Positions 1-8,917 are shown, counted from the first letter of the stretch. The stretch: DNA of 64,000 nucleotides from Planctomycetaceae bacterium (GCA_006969385.1 CP030884.1:1984001-2048000), one strand, 5' to 3'. A program made the numbers and translations. Notes: generated by a model from the letters alone, not told the origin.

Positions 1-559
1 GATCGTCATCGCCGGTGCATCCGACGGCGATGCGCCCGTTCGCTATCGCGACAGAGTAGCCAAAGCGGTCGTCAAGGTCGTCGTCATTAGCGGGTTGTTG
101 CAGCGTTTCCTGATAGACATAGGTCGTACCGTTGAAGGCGTATATGAAAACCGCGCCGACATTGAATGCGTTCGGTGTATTGACACCCGGTGCGCCAACC
201 ACCAAGAGATCACCGTCCATCGCAAGAGACCAACCGAACAGGTTGCCGGTGATCGGCCCAGGCGCGGAGATGCGGTTGTTAACGATCCACTCGTCCGACT
301 GAGGGCGGTAATTGTAGATAGAAGCGGCACCCGCGTTGGTCTGCCCGAAGTCGCCATACGGTTCGCCGACAACGGCATAATCGCCTTTGATGACTGTCGC
401 GAATCCAAACCAGTCGTTCTCACTCGCGGTAAAATTCAAGACTTTTTGATCTTCGACAAGTTCGCATTCATAGCCGGCGTTGATGGTGTTTGATCCCAAG
501 CTAATCACGAATGCCACTAGCGCCGTTAAGCGGGGTGATGGGGTGGTGAAGATCGGCAT
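1..559 (-). CDS. Secreted FG-GAP repeat-like protein, 3' end beyond the window
   Basis: The reading frame runs leftwards from an ATG at 559 and is still open at base 1, so the C-terminus is missing. A run AAAGGA stands about 7 bases before the ATG. The first ~25 residues are hydrophobic and read as a signal peptide. The rest has the alternating pattern of FG-GAP/integrin-alpha-like propeller blades, for example SENDWFGFATVIKGDYAVVG, then LFGWSLAMDGDLLVVGAPG and DRFGYSVAIANGRIAVG. Such proteins are exported and common in planctomycetes. Their ligand is usually unknown, and no enzyme motif is visible here. The call rests on the three repeated blades; the total length cannot be judged. Confidence 0.8.
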   Translation of the reverse strand, partial: MPIFTTPSPRLTALVAFVISLGSNTINAGYECELVEDQKVLNFTASENDWFGFATVIKGDYAVVGEPYGDFGQTNAGAASIYNYRPQSDEWIVNNRISAPGPITGNLFGWSLAMDGDLLVVGAPGVNTPNAFNVGAVFIYAFNGTTYVYQETLQQPANDDDLDDRFGYSVAIANGRIAVGCTGDDD

Positions 560-566
560 GGGACAT

Positions 567-980
567 CCTTTCGGTTGAACGTCGCGGTTGCCCGCAAATT
601 GGCACACACAACGGCGTCGATTGCTGTTCCAACCATTACGCGTAAATAATTTGGATACGGGACAAAAGAGGAAACGGGGTGTCGCCACTGCGAATTGAGC
701 GCAAAGCTGCGATTTGCTGGATTAACGCTCTGAAATGCCCAAATATCGCAATTTCGATATGGGCGAACAGCGTGATCGGCCGGGCCATAAGGTGCGCGTT
801 CGGGGCGGTTGGAATAAAATCCGACCGGTCCGCCGCTCGTTTTCGCACGTGTAGACAGACGAATGCTCGTCATATTTGAGGGCGTCATCTAAACGTACGC
901 ATTAGTTTTGACTACAGATTGCACAAGCAATCTGGCAACCAGTCGGCGTTTTCTTAGCAAATCAGGAAGGAAGTAAATCG
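567..980. other. Intergenic region between divergent secreted-protein genes
   Basis: This 414-base stretch separates the leftward FG-GAP gene from the rightward gene at 981, so promoters for both should lie here. I could not identify a convincing -35/-10 pair, hairpin or repeat. Short open frames in it have no ribosome binding site or recognisable protein pattern. Confidence 0.5.
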
Positions 981-2246
981 ATGAATTCTCTCGGCCACCG
1001 TAAGCGACTTTGGTTACTCCCCGTAAGCCTCGGCTTCATCATCGTTGCGGCATACCCGGCACAGGCTCAGATGATTTCCGTCGTGCTCGATAGCAGCGGC
1101 GATGGCATGGCACCGTTCAACGTATCGCCCATCGGTACAGGCATAGCCATCGCAGGAAACGGAGACATCTTGGTTGCGGGCAGCGGCAGCTCAAACGCGT
1201 ATCGTGTCACGAGTAGCGGGGCGATTAGCGTACTCATCGACCAAAGCGGAGACGGTGTCGGTAACCAGCTCATCGCGCCGAGCGATGTGGCGACCGATCA
1301 TCTGGGCAACGCCTTTGTGGCCGGGCGCATCAGCAGTAATGCATTTAAAATCGCTCCCGGCGGCACGATCACTCAGATAATCGATGTCAATGGTGCGGGT
1401 GGTGTTAACGACTTGGCTCAGCCGGTGGCGATTGAAACCGACGCCGACGGCAACGTTTATGTTGCCGGTCGCTTTAGCAGCAATGTGTTTAAGATTACGC
1501 CTGCGGGCGTTATCACAGTGATTCTCGATGACGCGGGCGATGAGATGGGTAACAACTTCGGTCAAGCGACCGACCTGGCCGTCGATGCGGATGGCAATGT
1601 GTATGCCGCCAGCCAAGGGCCCGAAGCCGTTTTTAAGATCACGCCCGCCGGTTTACGCACGTCGATTTATGACGACGGCAATCTACCGCAGGATGTTGAT
1701 CCGGTGTTCGGGGCATTTTCGCTTGCGGTCGACGGCAGTGGCAATGTGCTTGTCGGCGGTCGCTTTTCCGACAATGTCTTGAAAATCGCGCCCAATGGTG
1801 ACATCAGCCAAGTGATTGACGACATGGGAGATGGGAATGGCAATATGCTGCTCGAAGTCGGCGGGGTGGCCGCCGATGATCTGGGTAACGCTTATGTCCT
1901 AGGTCGGTCGAGCAACAATGTGTTTAAGATTACGCCCGCCGGCAGCATTACCGAGATCATGGACGAAACCGGCGACGGCAATGTGAACATGTTGACGCAG
2001 CCGCTGGCAATCGCCACCGATGCGAATGGTACGAACGTCGTTGTCGTTTCGCTCGATAACTTGGTCTTCAAGCTTGATTTCGACGAAGACGACGACGGTG
2101 TGCCCGATGAGATCGACGAATGCCCCGGCACCGGACCGGTGGTTGCTGTCGGACCGACGGGTAGGCCGCTCCGCGATTGCAATCTGGATTGCCAGTTCAA
2201 CGCATTGGATATTCAGTGCATCGTCGATGAGTTGTTGGCGCAGTGA
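981..2246 (+). CDS. Secreted NHL-like beta-propeller protein with dockerin-like tail
   Basis: A 421-residue protein starting after a strong ribosome binding site (AGGAAGG, 10 bases upstream). Residues 1-29 form a signal peptide ending near AQAQ. Residues ~35-365 hold seven or so repeats of about 45-50 residues, each with a unit like ADGNVYVAGRFSSNVFKITP, a pattern typical of NHL/SBBP beta-propellers. The tail (from ~370) has an acidic calcium-loop run DEDDDGVPDEIDECPGTGP, as in thrombospondin type 3 repeats, and then a half-dockerin-like DCQFNALDIQCIVDELL. It is presumably exported and calcium-stabilised. No catalytic residues are apparent and the substrate is unknown. Confidence 0.75.
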   Translation: MNSLGHRKRLWLLPVSLGFIIVAAYPAQAQMISVVLDSSGDGMAPFNVSPIGTGIAIAGNGDILVAGSGSSNAYRVTSSGAISVLIDQSGDGVGNQLIAPSDVATDHLGNAFVAGRISSNAFKIAPGGTITQIIDVNGAGGVNDLAQPVAIETDADGNVYVAGRFSSNVFKITPAGVITVILDDAGDEMGNNFGQATDLAVDADGNVYAASQGPEAVFKITPAGLRTSIYDDGNLPQDVDPVFGAFSLAVDGSGNVLVGGRFSDNVLKIAPNGDISQVIDDMGDGNGNMLLEVGGVAADDLGNAYVLGRSSNNVFKITPAGSITEIMDETGDGNVNMLTQPLAIATDANGTNVVVVSLDNLVFKLDFDEDDDGVPDEIDECPGTGPVVAVGPTGRPLRDCNLDCQFNALDIQCIVDELLAQ

Positions 2247-2520
2247 GATTACCAAACATATTTTCGCGTCCGGATTGCATCGGTTGCGCCCCCGTTGAAG
2301 AGCGCGCCCCAAAAAGGAACGCGATGATGAGACTTTCCATTCTTGGTTAATATCATTTTGAGGGGTCTTGAGGAAGCGTTGCGCTACAGGTTGGGACAGT
2401 GGCGGGGCTCAAGATGAAGTCAGCTTTGCCTCATGACGACGAGGATGTTTTTTGGTCGCGTAATCACCCCGACAATGTAACGGGAACGCCGATCACTTGA
2501 CGGCCTTACCGCCGCCAAGG

Positions 2521-3597
2521 TCATTCTTCGATCAACATCGCCACCAACCCATCCACATCACGGCCGTCCAACAGGCCATCTTCGTTAACGTCGTACACCG
2601 CCAACGACACCGCACCGGTCGCATCGAACAGCACGGCTTGCACAAAGCCATCAATAGTGGGTGCGGGCAGAATGCGATCGAAAAAGTTCAGCGGCGGGTT
2701 GTTGCCTTCGCTGACCGTCGCATAGTCGAGCAGATCATTGCGAAAGCAGATGGCCTCACCCTGCGGCTCGAACACGACCGTCGCGCTGCAACCGACAAGG
2801 CTCAAGACGTCGCCGATATTCGTACCCGCTGGTCGCAGCCACAGATCGATGCGAAAGTAACCGCGCACGATGATGGCCGAGCCGTCCGCTGCGATGTCGC
2901 CGCCCGTCGGTTGAATCTGATTCCATTGCATCTGGCCGACATGTTGCAACACGTTCACGCTCGTCGTCGATTGCGGGAACGGCGCGCGATAGATTTTGCC
3001 GGGCGTGAGGCGCTTGGCGATGACGTACATATCGCCGTTGGTATCGATCATCAGCGTTTCCGCGTCGCGCGGTCCATCGGGGTAGCTCAGCCGAATCGAT
3101 TCGGCGGGCAAGTTGGCCACGACTGGCGCGCCGACGGGGCTGATGGCCGGTTCGAGCGCGCGATAGACGGTGATGTCGGTGCGCACGTTGTTGTTATCGC
3201 CGATGTCGGCGAGGTAAACATAAGAAACGCTGCTAACCGGTCCGGGGCCGACGGCGATGTCTTCCGGATCGTGCACGGATGTCGGTATGTCGAGCGTCCA
3301 CGTGCCGCGTAGTTCGCCCGCCTCGGTGAGCGCGAAGATGCGCTGGTCGTCGAAGTTGTCGTTATGCGTGAAGAAGAAGCCGGGCGTGTGGCGACTGGCG
3401 GCAAGGCCGGAGGCTTCGATGATGGTGGTGGGTTGCACAGTGCCGCCCTGCATGTGGACAAAGCTGGGGCAGTCGTTGCCGGCATAGGCGGTTGGAAGGC
3501 GCGCAGCACAACTCATGAGCGCGACGGCAATCAACCGGCACCGCACACTGGCGGCGCGGGGAATGGATTCGGTGAACGAGCGGCGAAGAAGAAGCAT
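2521..3597 (-). CDS. Secreted propeller-like protein with C-terminal dockerin-like half repeat
   Basis: About 358 residues from the ATG at 3597. The frame extends further upstream, but this ATG places the signal peptide (RRSF...LIAVALMSCAARLPTAYA) at the N-terminus and has a GGAG upstream, although at a long distance. The mature part contains ASGLAASRHTPGFFFTHND and DPEDIAVGPG...YLADIGDNNN, a pattern seen in exported bacterial beta-propeller proteins of unknown role. The end DVNEDGLLDGRDVDGLVAM is one dockerin-like EF-hand repeat. It converges with the gene ending at 2246; the 274 bases between hold no clear terminator. Function not recognised. Confidence 0.65.
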   Translation of the reverse strand: MLLLRRSFTESIPRAASVRCRLIAVALMSCAARLPTAYAGNDCPSFVHMQGGTVQPTTIIEASGLAASRHTPGFFFTHNDNFDDQRIFALTEAGELRGTWTLDIPTSVHDPEDIAVGPGPVSSVSYVYLADIGDNNNVRTDITVYRALEPAISPVGAPVVANLPAESIRLSYPDGPRDAETLMIDTNGDMYVIAKRLTPGKIYRAPFPQSTTSVNVLQHVGQMQWNQIQPTGGDIAADGSAIIVRGYFRIDLWLRPAGTNIGDVLSLVGCSATVVFEPQGEAICFRNDLLDYATVSEGNNPPLNFFDRILPAPTIDGFVQAVLFDATGAVSLAVYDVNEDGLLDGRDVDGLVAMLIEE

Positions 3598-3800
3598 TGG
3601 CGTTGCAATTCTCCGGTGGGTTGGCTCATCGTGCTGAGCGATCACAAGACGGGTTCATTATCGACACACGGCGCAGGGATCACAAGGTTTGGTGCGGGCT
3701 GCTTGTGCGAGCGGTGATGATATCGACCCCGCGATCCGTAGCGTCCCCATCGCCGATCAATGGGTTGCCAATGCAAACCAACGGCAGCATGTTTCTTCCC

Positions 3801-3978
3801 GTAGGGTCCGCATTGCGGACCATCTCGCAGGCAAGGCAAATCACCGTTCGGATGTATCGATGTAAGTTTAGATGGCCGCGCGCGATCGCGCGACCTTCAG
3901 CACAGCCCGCGTGTGCGGTGGTATGTTTGCCGGTTGCGATTTGCGGTGACGGGAATTGGTCCGCGCTGCGAACCCTAC
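3801..3978 (+). repeat. Composite palindromic element, copy A (BIME-like, 178 bp)
   Basis: The left end is GTAG followed by GGTCCGC, a 3-base loop and GCGGACC (3801-3822). The right end (3957-3978) is the same motif inverted, with one stem mismatch (GCGAACC). The interior is about 80% identical by eye to the interior of the element at 4962-5141, with both ends at matching places. So the whole ~180-bp block is the repeated unit, not just the palindromes. It lies in the 512-base gap before the lipoprotein gene at 4110; nothing else was seen in that gap. Confidence 0.8.
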
Positions 3979-4109
3979 GGATTTGTCATATATTTTGCGG
4001 CAACGTAGACCGGTCCGCTGTTCGGGGCTTGCAAAGACTGCGTGCTTCGCCCATCGAAAGCGTCGGCGCAGTGATGCATCGTCAATAACATTGCAAGAGA
4101 GGAATCGTC

Positions 4110-4769
4110 ATGGGGTATCCATCCGCCAATCGTCAATCGGGTCGTCATCGTCTATTGCGTAAGGCGATGTTCGCACAGGCTATCGTCGCTATGGCCGCGT
4201 TGAATTCCGGCTGTATCGGTAGCGGCGTCGGCATGGCGGTCAACGTCATCGGCGGCGTGATCGACAGCGCCGATGTGAAGGAAAAAGAAAAGGACCTGCT
4301 CGGCAAACCGCCGTCGGCCGCCGATGAGATGTTCGGCGAACGCCTCGATACCATGCGGCAACAAGGCGGCCGCCGCGTGTGGGCGATTTATGATGTGAAG
4401 GGGCTGACCAATCCGCTCGGCAAAGATTCGTACGTCGTGGAAATCACCGGCGGTCGGATTCGCTCGCTCTCGCGTGTGGAGACCACGCCCGATGCCAAGA
4501 TCGACCTGCCGCGCGTGGCACTGCTCGAAGAAAAGGTGACCGGCAAATCCCCGGCCCAATGCCAACAAGAACTCGAACAAGCGCCGATCGTAACCGTCCG
4601 CAGCGAACGCACCGGCCGATTGCGACAACTTTACGACGGCCGCATTATTAAGCTTCTCAAGAAGCCGTACTACTGCATTTTGAAGTACGACGCGAACGAT
4701 TTGTGCGAAGATGTGGATTTCCAGCAAGTCGGCGCCTCCACGCGCGATGATCCGTATGGGGATGAGTAG
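4110..4769 (+). CDS. Putative lipoprotein of unknown function
   Basis: A 219-residue protein with a GAGAGGA ribosome binding site 6 bases before the ATG. The N-terminus is basic (RQSGRHRLLRK), followed by a hydrophobic stretch ending ALNSGC; the Cys is the probable lipidation site, though Asn at -3 is unusual for a lipobox. The mature region is soluble, charged and rich in beta-strand pattern (RRVWAIYDVKGLTNPLGKDS, then DSYVVEITGGRIRSLSRVE). No named domain was recognised. It sits between the two composite palindromic elements, with no operon partner. Probably attached to a membrane facing the periplasm. Confidence 0.6.
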   Translation: MGYPSANRQSGRHRLLRKAMFAQAIVAMAALNSGCIGSGVGMAVNVIGGVIDSADVKEKEKDLLGKPPSAADEMFGERLDTMRQQGGRRVWAIYDVKGLTNPLGKDSYVVEITGGRIRSLSRVETTPDAKIDLPRVALLEEKVTGKSPAQCQQELEQAPIVTVRSERTGRLRQLYDGRIIKLLKKPYYCILKYDANDLCEDVDFQQVGASTRDDPYGDE

Positions 4770-4961
4770 GGGAGGTTGCTCGACGACCGCGGGCGGTGCG
4801 TGTTCGATCGTTCACAAAGCGGTATGCGGTTTGCGTGGGTGTGCAGCGCGCGAAGTGTTATGGCGAGACGGATGTGTGTTACGTACCGCACGCTCGCAAC
4901 AAAACGCCGCGCGCCGGCCATGGTGCGAATCGCACGCGGTATGGTGCGTGGCGCGCTCTGC

Positions 4962-5141
4962 GTAGGGTCCGCACTGCGGACCATCACGCGGGCAAGGCAA
5001 ACCATCGTTCGAATGTATCGATATGAGGTTCGATGGCAGCACGCAATCGCCCGCGACATTCGGCATGGCCCGCGTGTGGGGCTGGATGTTTGTGGGTTGC
5101 GATTTGCGGTGACGGGGGTTGGTCCGCAGTGCGGACCCTAC
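4962..5141 (+). repeat. Composite palindromic element, copy B (BIME-like, 180 bp)
   Basis: Left end 4962-4983 and right end 5120-5141 are perfect inverted copies of GTAG-GGTCCGC-nnn-GCGGACC-A. The interior aligns with copy A through shared words such as GGGCAAGGCAAA, ATGTATCGAT, GCCCGCGTGTG and TTGCGATTTGCGGTGACGGG. It fills most of the 420-base gap between the lipoprotein and the DUF6602 gene. See the separate finding for its likely relation to the transposase at 6256. Confidence 0.85.
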
Positions 5142-5189
5142 GGGAGGTGGCGGACACGACAACCATAGTAACTAGGCGACTCGAGTATA

Positions 5190-6143
5190 TTACTCCGATG
5201 GTGCCTGAATGGGTTTGTCTTTATACAGCACTCTTCGCAATTCCTCCGGGATAAACTCAACTAAGAGATTCTGTTGGCTAACAAGCACTTTCGAAAGCAA
5301 GAATTCATAAAGCTGCGCTAAGAATGCGGTTAACGTTCGGCCCACATCTACAACGTACTTTTTTTTGTCCATCAAGACTGTTGGATATCGAATGCCAACA
5401 TGATCAAAATGCTCGCCGTCTAATTTAGATATTACCTCAGCTAAAAGGCCGCTCTTGCTATTGCCCAACAGCCCACAAAGGCCAAATTGTGCCTTGTCGT
5501 CCGAGTCGAATCCGAGAATACCACGGTTAAGAATGCAAATTAAATCTGGCCACTCGCTCCGAGGGAGTTTCGAAGCACAATTGCTGAGATGATGAAGTAT
5601 CGTTTCAGACCTTCGGATATCTGAATCAAACGCGAAAATGACCCCGATTGGTGGGCTTGTTTGGCGAATGTGTAGACCCGATCGTCCGGGTTGAGCAACG
5701 CTTCGCTTTATGTATTTTAATCTCTTCAGGCTTGCGATAATTTCGATTGCGTTTGTTAGTTCCGTCGAGGTTAAACACGTTTTTATCTCTATGCCACTAT
5801 AAATGACATCTACGGGATATATTGAGGGTTCGCCCTCGATAAAAAGATTCGGGTTGAACAATCTGTCAACGATCAGTAGGTCTTCTTGCTTGCTGAAGTC
5901 TTGCTCACCGCCCGAAAAGTCGACAACGATTCCCGACGTGTACGTGTAGCGGCCCGGTAAGAATTGTAGCAGAAACTCTCGCACTTCTTTCTCTACACGA
6001 GTCCCTTTCGTTCCTTCGTTGTTAATGAGTTCGCGAACTACGTCGAATCTCGCTGTAATTTGTTTTGCGCGTTGTGAATAATATTTGGATACTCGGTCGG
6101 TCGGTGAGAAGATCTTTGGCGAAGGTTCGTCTGAATCAGACAT
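5190..6143 (-). CDS. DUF6602 family protein, nuclease-like
   Basis: A 317-residue protein, markedly more AT-rich than the genes around it. The region ~45-125 has the DUF6602 pattern: GTKGTRVEKEVREFLLQFLP, then a TSGIVVD segment, QEDLLIVD and YSGIEIKT. The Glu, the Asp in QEDLLIVD and the E-x-K in IEIKT are spaced as in PD-(D/E)XK nuclease folds, so DNA cleavage is possible but inferred. The C-terminal ~100 residues are helical, with no motif I know. It has no operon partner. It lies between composite palindromic element B and the palindrome that borders the transposase, which with its base composition suggests horizontal acquisition. A defence role would be a guess. Confidence 0.7.
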   Translation of the reverse strand: MSDSDEPSPKIFSPTDRVSKYYSQRAKQITARFDVVRELINNEGTKGTRVEKEVREFLLQFLPGRYTYTSGIVVDFSGGEQDFSKQEDLLIVDRLFNPNLFIEGEPSIYPVDVIYSGIEIKTCLTSTELTNAIEIIASLKRLKYIKRSVAQPGRSGLHIRQTSPPIGVIFAFDSDIRRSETILHHLSNCASKLPRSEWPDLICILNRGILGFDSDDKAQFGLCGLLGNSKSGLLAEVISKLDGEHFDHVGIRYPTVLMDKKKYVVDVGRTLTAFLAQLYEFLLSKVLVSQQNLLVEFIPEELRRVLYKDKPIQAPSE

Positions 6144-6200
6144 GTTGGCACCGTTTTGGTTGGTCTATTCTCGACAAAAAGATGGAAGTGACACTGTGGC

Positions 6201-6222
6201 GTAGGGTCCGCACCGCGGACCA
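6201..6222 (+). repeat. GTAG-headed REP palindrome left of the RAYT gene
   Basis: GTAG, then GGTCCGC, loop ACC, GCGGACC and a final A. It lies 33 bases beyond the stop codon of the transposase gene and is identical, in inverted orientation, to the copy at 6911-6932. Confidence 0.85.
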
Positions 6223-6255
6223 CCCTCCCCGGCGAATCGGCCCTTTGATAAACCA

Positions 6256-6831
6256 TCATTCTATCGCCGTGGATGCAATCTCTTCAAACTTCGGCGGCGT
6301 TGGGCGGGTTGCGCCGCATGCGCATTGCCAACTCGCATCGTAAATGCCTTCGGTCACGAACCGATGAAACGACGAATGCGGCCATGCATGTGGGCACGTG
6401 GCGACGCCGTGTTTGACCGGGTTGTAATGAATGTAATGGCAATGTTGGATGTAATCGCGCTCGTCGCGGATCGTGTGTTCCCAAAAGCGCCGTTGCCATA
6501 CGCCGCGCCGTCGATCGCGTGTGCGCGATGCCGAAACCGATTGTTCGCGACCACCGCGCGCCAGCCACGCTTCGGTAAAGGCCTTTTTGATGGTGCCGAT
6601 GCGTTTGGAGAAATCGGTGTCGCCGGGTGGAAGCGTCCAAAGCAGGTGCATGTGATCGGGCAAGAGCACCATCGCGCGCATGTCGAAGGGCAATGTTTGT
6701 CGCGTGTGTTCGATGGCCGGACGGAGAATTTTGCGTGCCGGTTCGGTCGTGAGAATCCGCGCGCGGCGGTCGGTGACGACTGTGAGGAAGAAGGTGCCAC
6801 CGGGTTGAAACGCGCGACGGTAGTCCGGCAT
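6256..6831 (-). CDS. REP-associated tyrosine transposase (RAYT, IS200/Y1-like)
   Basis: A 191-residue protein of the Y1 transposase superfamily. It has the HUH motif at about residues 57-66 (LLPDHMHLLW) and the catalytic-tyrosine region near 134-145 (HYIHYNPVKHGV), followed by the WPHSSFHR segment usual in RAYTs. These enzymes nick and join single-stranded DNA at palindromes headed by a tetranucleotide. The length fits a complete protein. It is flanked on both sides by identical GTAG-headed palindromes in inverted orientation (6201-6222 and 6911-6932), the usual arrangement for a RAYT and its cognate REP. The C-terminal tail (QCACGATRPTPPKFEE) has two cysteines of unknown role. Confidence 0.92.
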   Translation of the reverse strand: MPDYRRAFQPGGTFFLTVVTDRRARILTTEPARKILRPAIEHTRQTLPFDMRAMVLLPDHMHLLWTLPPGDTDFSKRIGTIKKAFTEAWLARGGREQSVSASRTRDRRRGVWQRRFWEHTIRDERDYIQHCHYIHYNPVKHGVATCPHAWPHSSFHRFVTEGIYDASWQCACGATRPTPPKFEEIASTAIE

Positions 6832-6910
6832 GATGGGGGTATTATTACGCCATGCGGCCGGATGGGGGAGGGTGGCGTTGGCGGATATTGTTTGGTGTGC
6901 GCGCAGGTCG

Positions 6911-6932
6911 TGGTCCGCGGTGCGGACCCTAC
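6911..6932 (-). repeat. GTAG-headed REP palindrome right of the RAYT gene
   Basis: Inverted copy of the palindrome at 6201, identical over 22 bases. It lies upstream of the transposase start, between that gene and the end of ispG. Confidence 0.85.
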
Positions 6933-6954
6933 GGGGAGATGCGGATTCCGTTTG

Positions 6955-8160
6955 TTACCCCTTCACCACCGGCAACGGCACGCTCCCATCTTCCCTCGGC
7001 AGCGGGTCGGGCGGCGCGATCGTGACGCCGCCGCGGGTTAACTGCGCTTCGCCCGCTTCCACGCGGCGGGCGAACTCCAGGCTTTCTTCGTAGAGCGCGT
7101 CGAGCATGTCTTTCTCTGCGACAGTGCGTTTCTGTTCGCCCTGTACGTAGATGATGCCCTTGCCCTTACCGGCGAAGACGGCGACGTCGGCGCCTTCGGC
7201 TTCGCCCGGACCGTTGACGACGCAGCCCATCACGGCGACTTTGACGGGCGTCTTGATCGTGCGCAATTTCTCGCGCACGTCTTTCACCAACGTCATCAGG
7301 TCAACTTCGATACGACCGCACGTGGGGCAGGCGATTAGCTCGGGCTCGACGCGTGGTCGCAGGCCCAAACAGTTCAACATCTCGCGCGCGTCTTCGACTT
7401 CGAGGACCGGGTCGCTGGCGTAGCTGATGCGGACCGTGTCGCCGATGCCGTTGGCCAAGAGTGTGCCGAGCGTGACGACGCTGCGAATGCAGCCGGTCTC
7501 TTTAGGACCTGCATGCGTAACGCCGAGGTGCAGCGGATAGTCGTACTTTTCACTGATCGCAGTGTAAGCCTTGAGGCAAATGCGCGGGTCGATGCTCTTG
7601 GCGCTGATGACGACGTCGCCGAAATCGTTTTCGTCGAAGATGCGCAGATAGTCTTCGAGTTTATCGAGCATGATGCCGACGAGATGGTCTTCGTAATCGG
7701 TTTCGAGCTTGGCCTTTTCTTCGGCGCGCTTGCTCTTGTCTTTGCGTTCGACGATACCGCCCTCGTTGACGCCGACGCGAATGGGAATGCCGCGTTCTTT
7801 GCAAGCGGCGATCACGCGGTCGACGTGCTGGCGATCCTGAATGTTGCCGGGGTTGAGGCGAATCTTATGGACGCCGGCTTCGATGGCTTCCATCGCGCGT
7901 TGAAAGTGAAAGTGCACATCGGCGACGATGGGCACGCTGACCTGCGGTAGGATGCTCTTCAGCGCGACGGTATCGCGCGGGTCGGGCACGGCCACGCGCA
8001 CGATGTCGGCACCGGCATGGGTGAGTTCGTGTATCTGCTTGACGGTCGCGTCGATGTCGTAGGTATAGGTGCTGGTCATCGACTGGATGGAGACGGGGGC
8101 GTCACCACCGACGGGCACGGGGCCGACGTGAACTTGACGGGTTTGGCGGCGGGGTTGCAT
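6955..8160 (-). CDS. ispG: 4-hydroxy-3-methylbut-2-en-1-yl diphosphate synthase
   Basis: A 401-residue IspG/GcpE. It converts 2-C-methylerythritol 2,4-cyclodiphosphate to HMBPP in the MEP isoprenoid pathway, using a [4Fe-4S] cluster. The N-terminal TIM-barrel part shows the family run VSIQSMTSTYTYD and HFHFQRAMEAIEAGVHKIRL. The C-terminal cluster-binding part has ACPTCGR and VMGCVVNGPGEAEGADV, which supply the cluster cysteines and the essential Glu. Length fits the family, with a slightly long C-terminal tail. The start has AGAAGTGAGT upstream. It appears to be a single gene; no other MEP gene is in the window. Confidence 0.96.
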   Translation of the reverse strand: MQPRRQTRQVHVGPVPVGGDAPVSIQSMTSTYTYDIDATVKQIHELTHAGADIVRVAVPDPRDTVALKSILPQVSVPIVADVHFHFQRAMEAIEAGVHKIRLNPGNIQDRQHVDRVIAACKERGIPIRVGVNEGGIVERKDKSKRAEEKAKLETDYEDHLVGIMLDKLEDYLRIFDENDFGDVVISAKSIDPRICLKAYTAISEKYDYPLHLGVTHAGPKETGCIRSVVTLGTLLANGIGDTVRISYASDPVLEVEDAREMLNCLGLRPRVEPELIACPTCGRIEVDLMTLVKDVREKLRTIKTPVKVAVMGCVVNGPGEAEGADVAVFAGKGKGIIYVQGEQKRTVAEKDMLDALYEESLEFARRVEAGEAQLTRGGVTIAPPDPLPREDGSVPLPVVKG

Positions 8161-8341
8161 GCGTTAATTTACTCACTTCTAATGATGCTGGTCGAAGTCG
8201 GCCGCTGGGCCGTTGCAATCGATATTACGGTCGTATTGTAGGAGCGGATCGCGTTTCGGGGATACCGCGCGATGGGATTGATTCATTAATGCACCGGTGG
8301 GCAAGTCCCGCGGGCGAATCTCACGATCTTGGGAGCAAATT

Positions 8342-8917
8342 ATGGCTGTTAAGAGGCCCCTATTTCCAAAATTTGAATGGGACGAACATTGTTGGGTTAC
8401 TTCGGCAAGCCTTTCTGCTTGGAAGGGGTTTCAACGCCGCGAAACTCGGCGGCAATCGGTGGCCGAGGCCGGTAAATCCGATGGCCTGATCAACTTCGTC
8501 TTTGCGCCCGAGGGTCGGGGTGACGAACCACTCGCGGAAAACGAGATTGCCCTCGTTCGATGGGTGATAGACCATCAGGCGGCGATACATGATGCGTTGT
8601 TGAAATCGCTATTTGATGCGTGTCCCACAATGCGGATGGATTTGCTTGAAGAAGGGCTGGGTGAGGATGAAACAGCCAAGGTCATGCCCGTTTTGGATTC
8701 GCCGAGGCAACTCAAAGACCTCATTGAAGTCATCACGATCCACGTGCATCAAATCGAGCAAGTCGGTAAGCCGTTCTTCGGCGTCGAAATGGAATGTACG
8801 TGGGATGTCGAGCATGGAATCGGCGTGCTGCTTCATGGTGATTCAGCTTTGGAGGTCGGTGGCGCTGATACCGCTTTTTATCTTTGGATGGCAGAGAAGT
8901 ATTTGAAGGAGTCGTGA
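8342..8917 (+). CDS. DUF6985-like protein
   Basis: About 191 residues from the ATG at 8342, chosen because GGGAG lies 7 bases before it and the protein then begins MAVKRPLFPKFEWDEHCW. The frame is open 45 bases further upstream but without a ribosome binding site. The middle is helical (ENEIALVRWVIDHQAAIHDA) and the end has FFGVEMECTWDVEHGIGVLL and EVGGADTAFYLW. This pattern I associate with DUF6985, found in bacterial proteins resembling immunity or SUKH-neighbour proteins; the family assignment is from memory. No signal peptide or membrane segment is seen. Function unknown. Confidence 0.65.
   Translation: MAVKRPLFPKFEWDEHCWVTSASLSAWKGFQRRETRRQSVAEAGKSDGLINFVFAPEGRGDEPLAENEIALVRWVIDHQAAIHDALLKSLFDACPTMRMDLLEEGLGEDETAKVMPVLDSPRQLKDLIEVITIHVHQIEQVGKPFFGVEMECTWDVEHGIGVLLHGDSALEVGGADTAFYLWMAEKYLKES

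Noticed and set aside
6325..7041. Rightward 238-residue frame over the transposase gene
   Set aside because: It is antisense to the RAYT, whose catalytic motifs are clear, and it shows no domain pattern.
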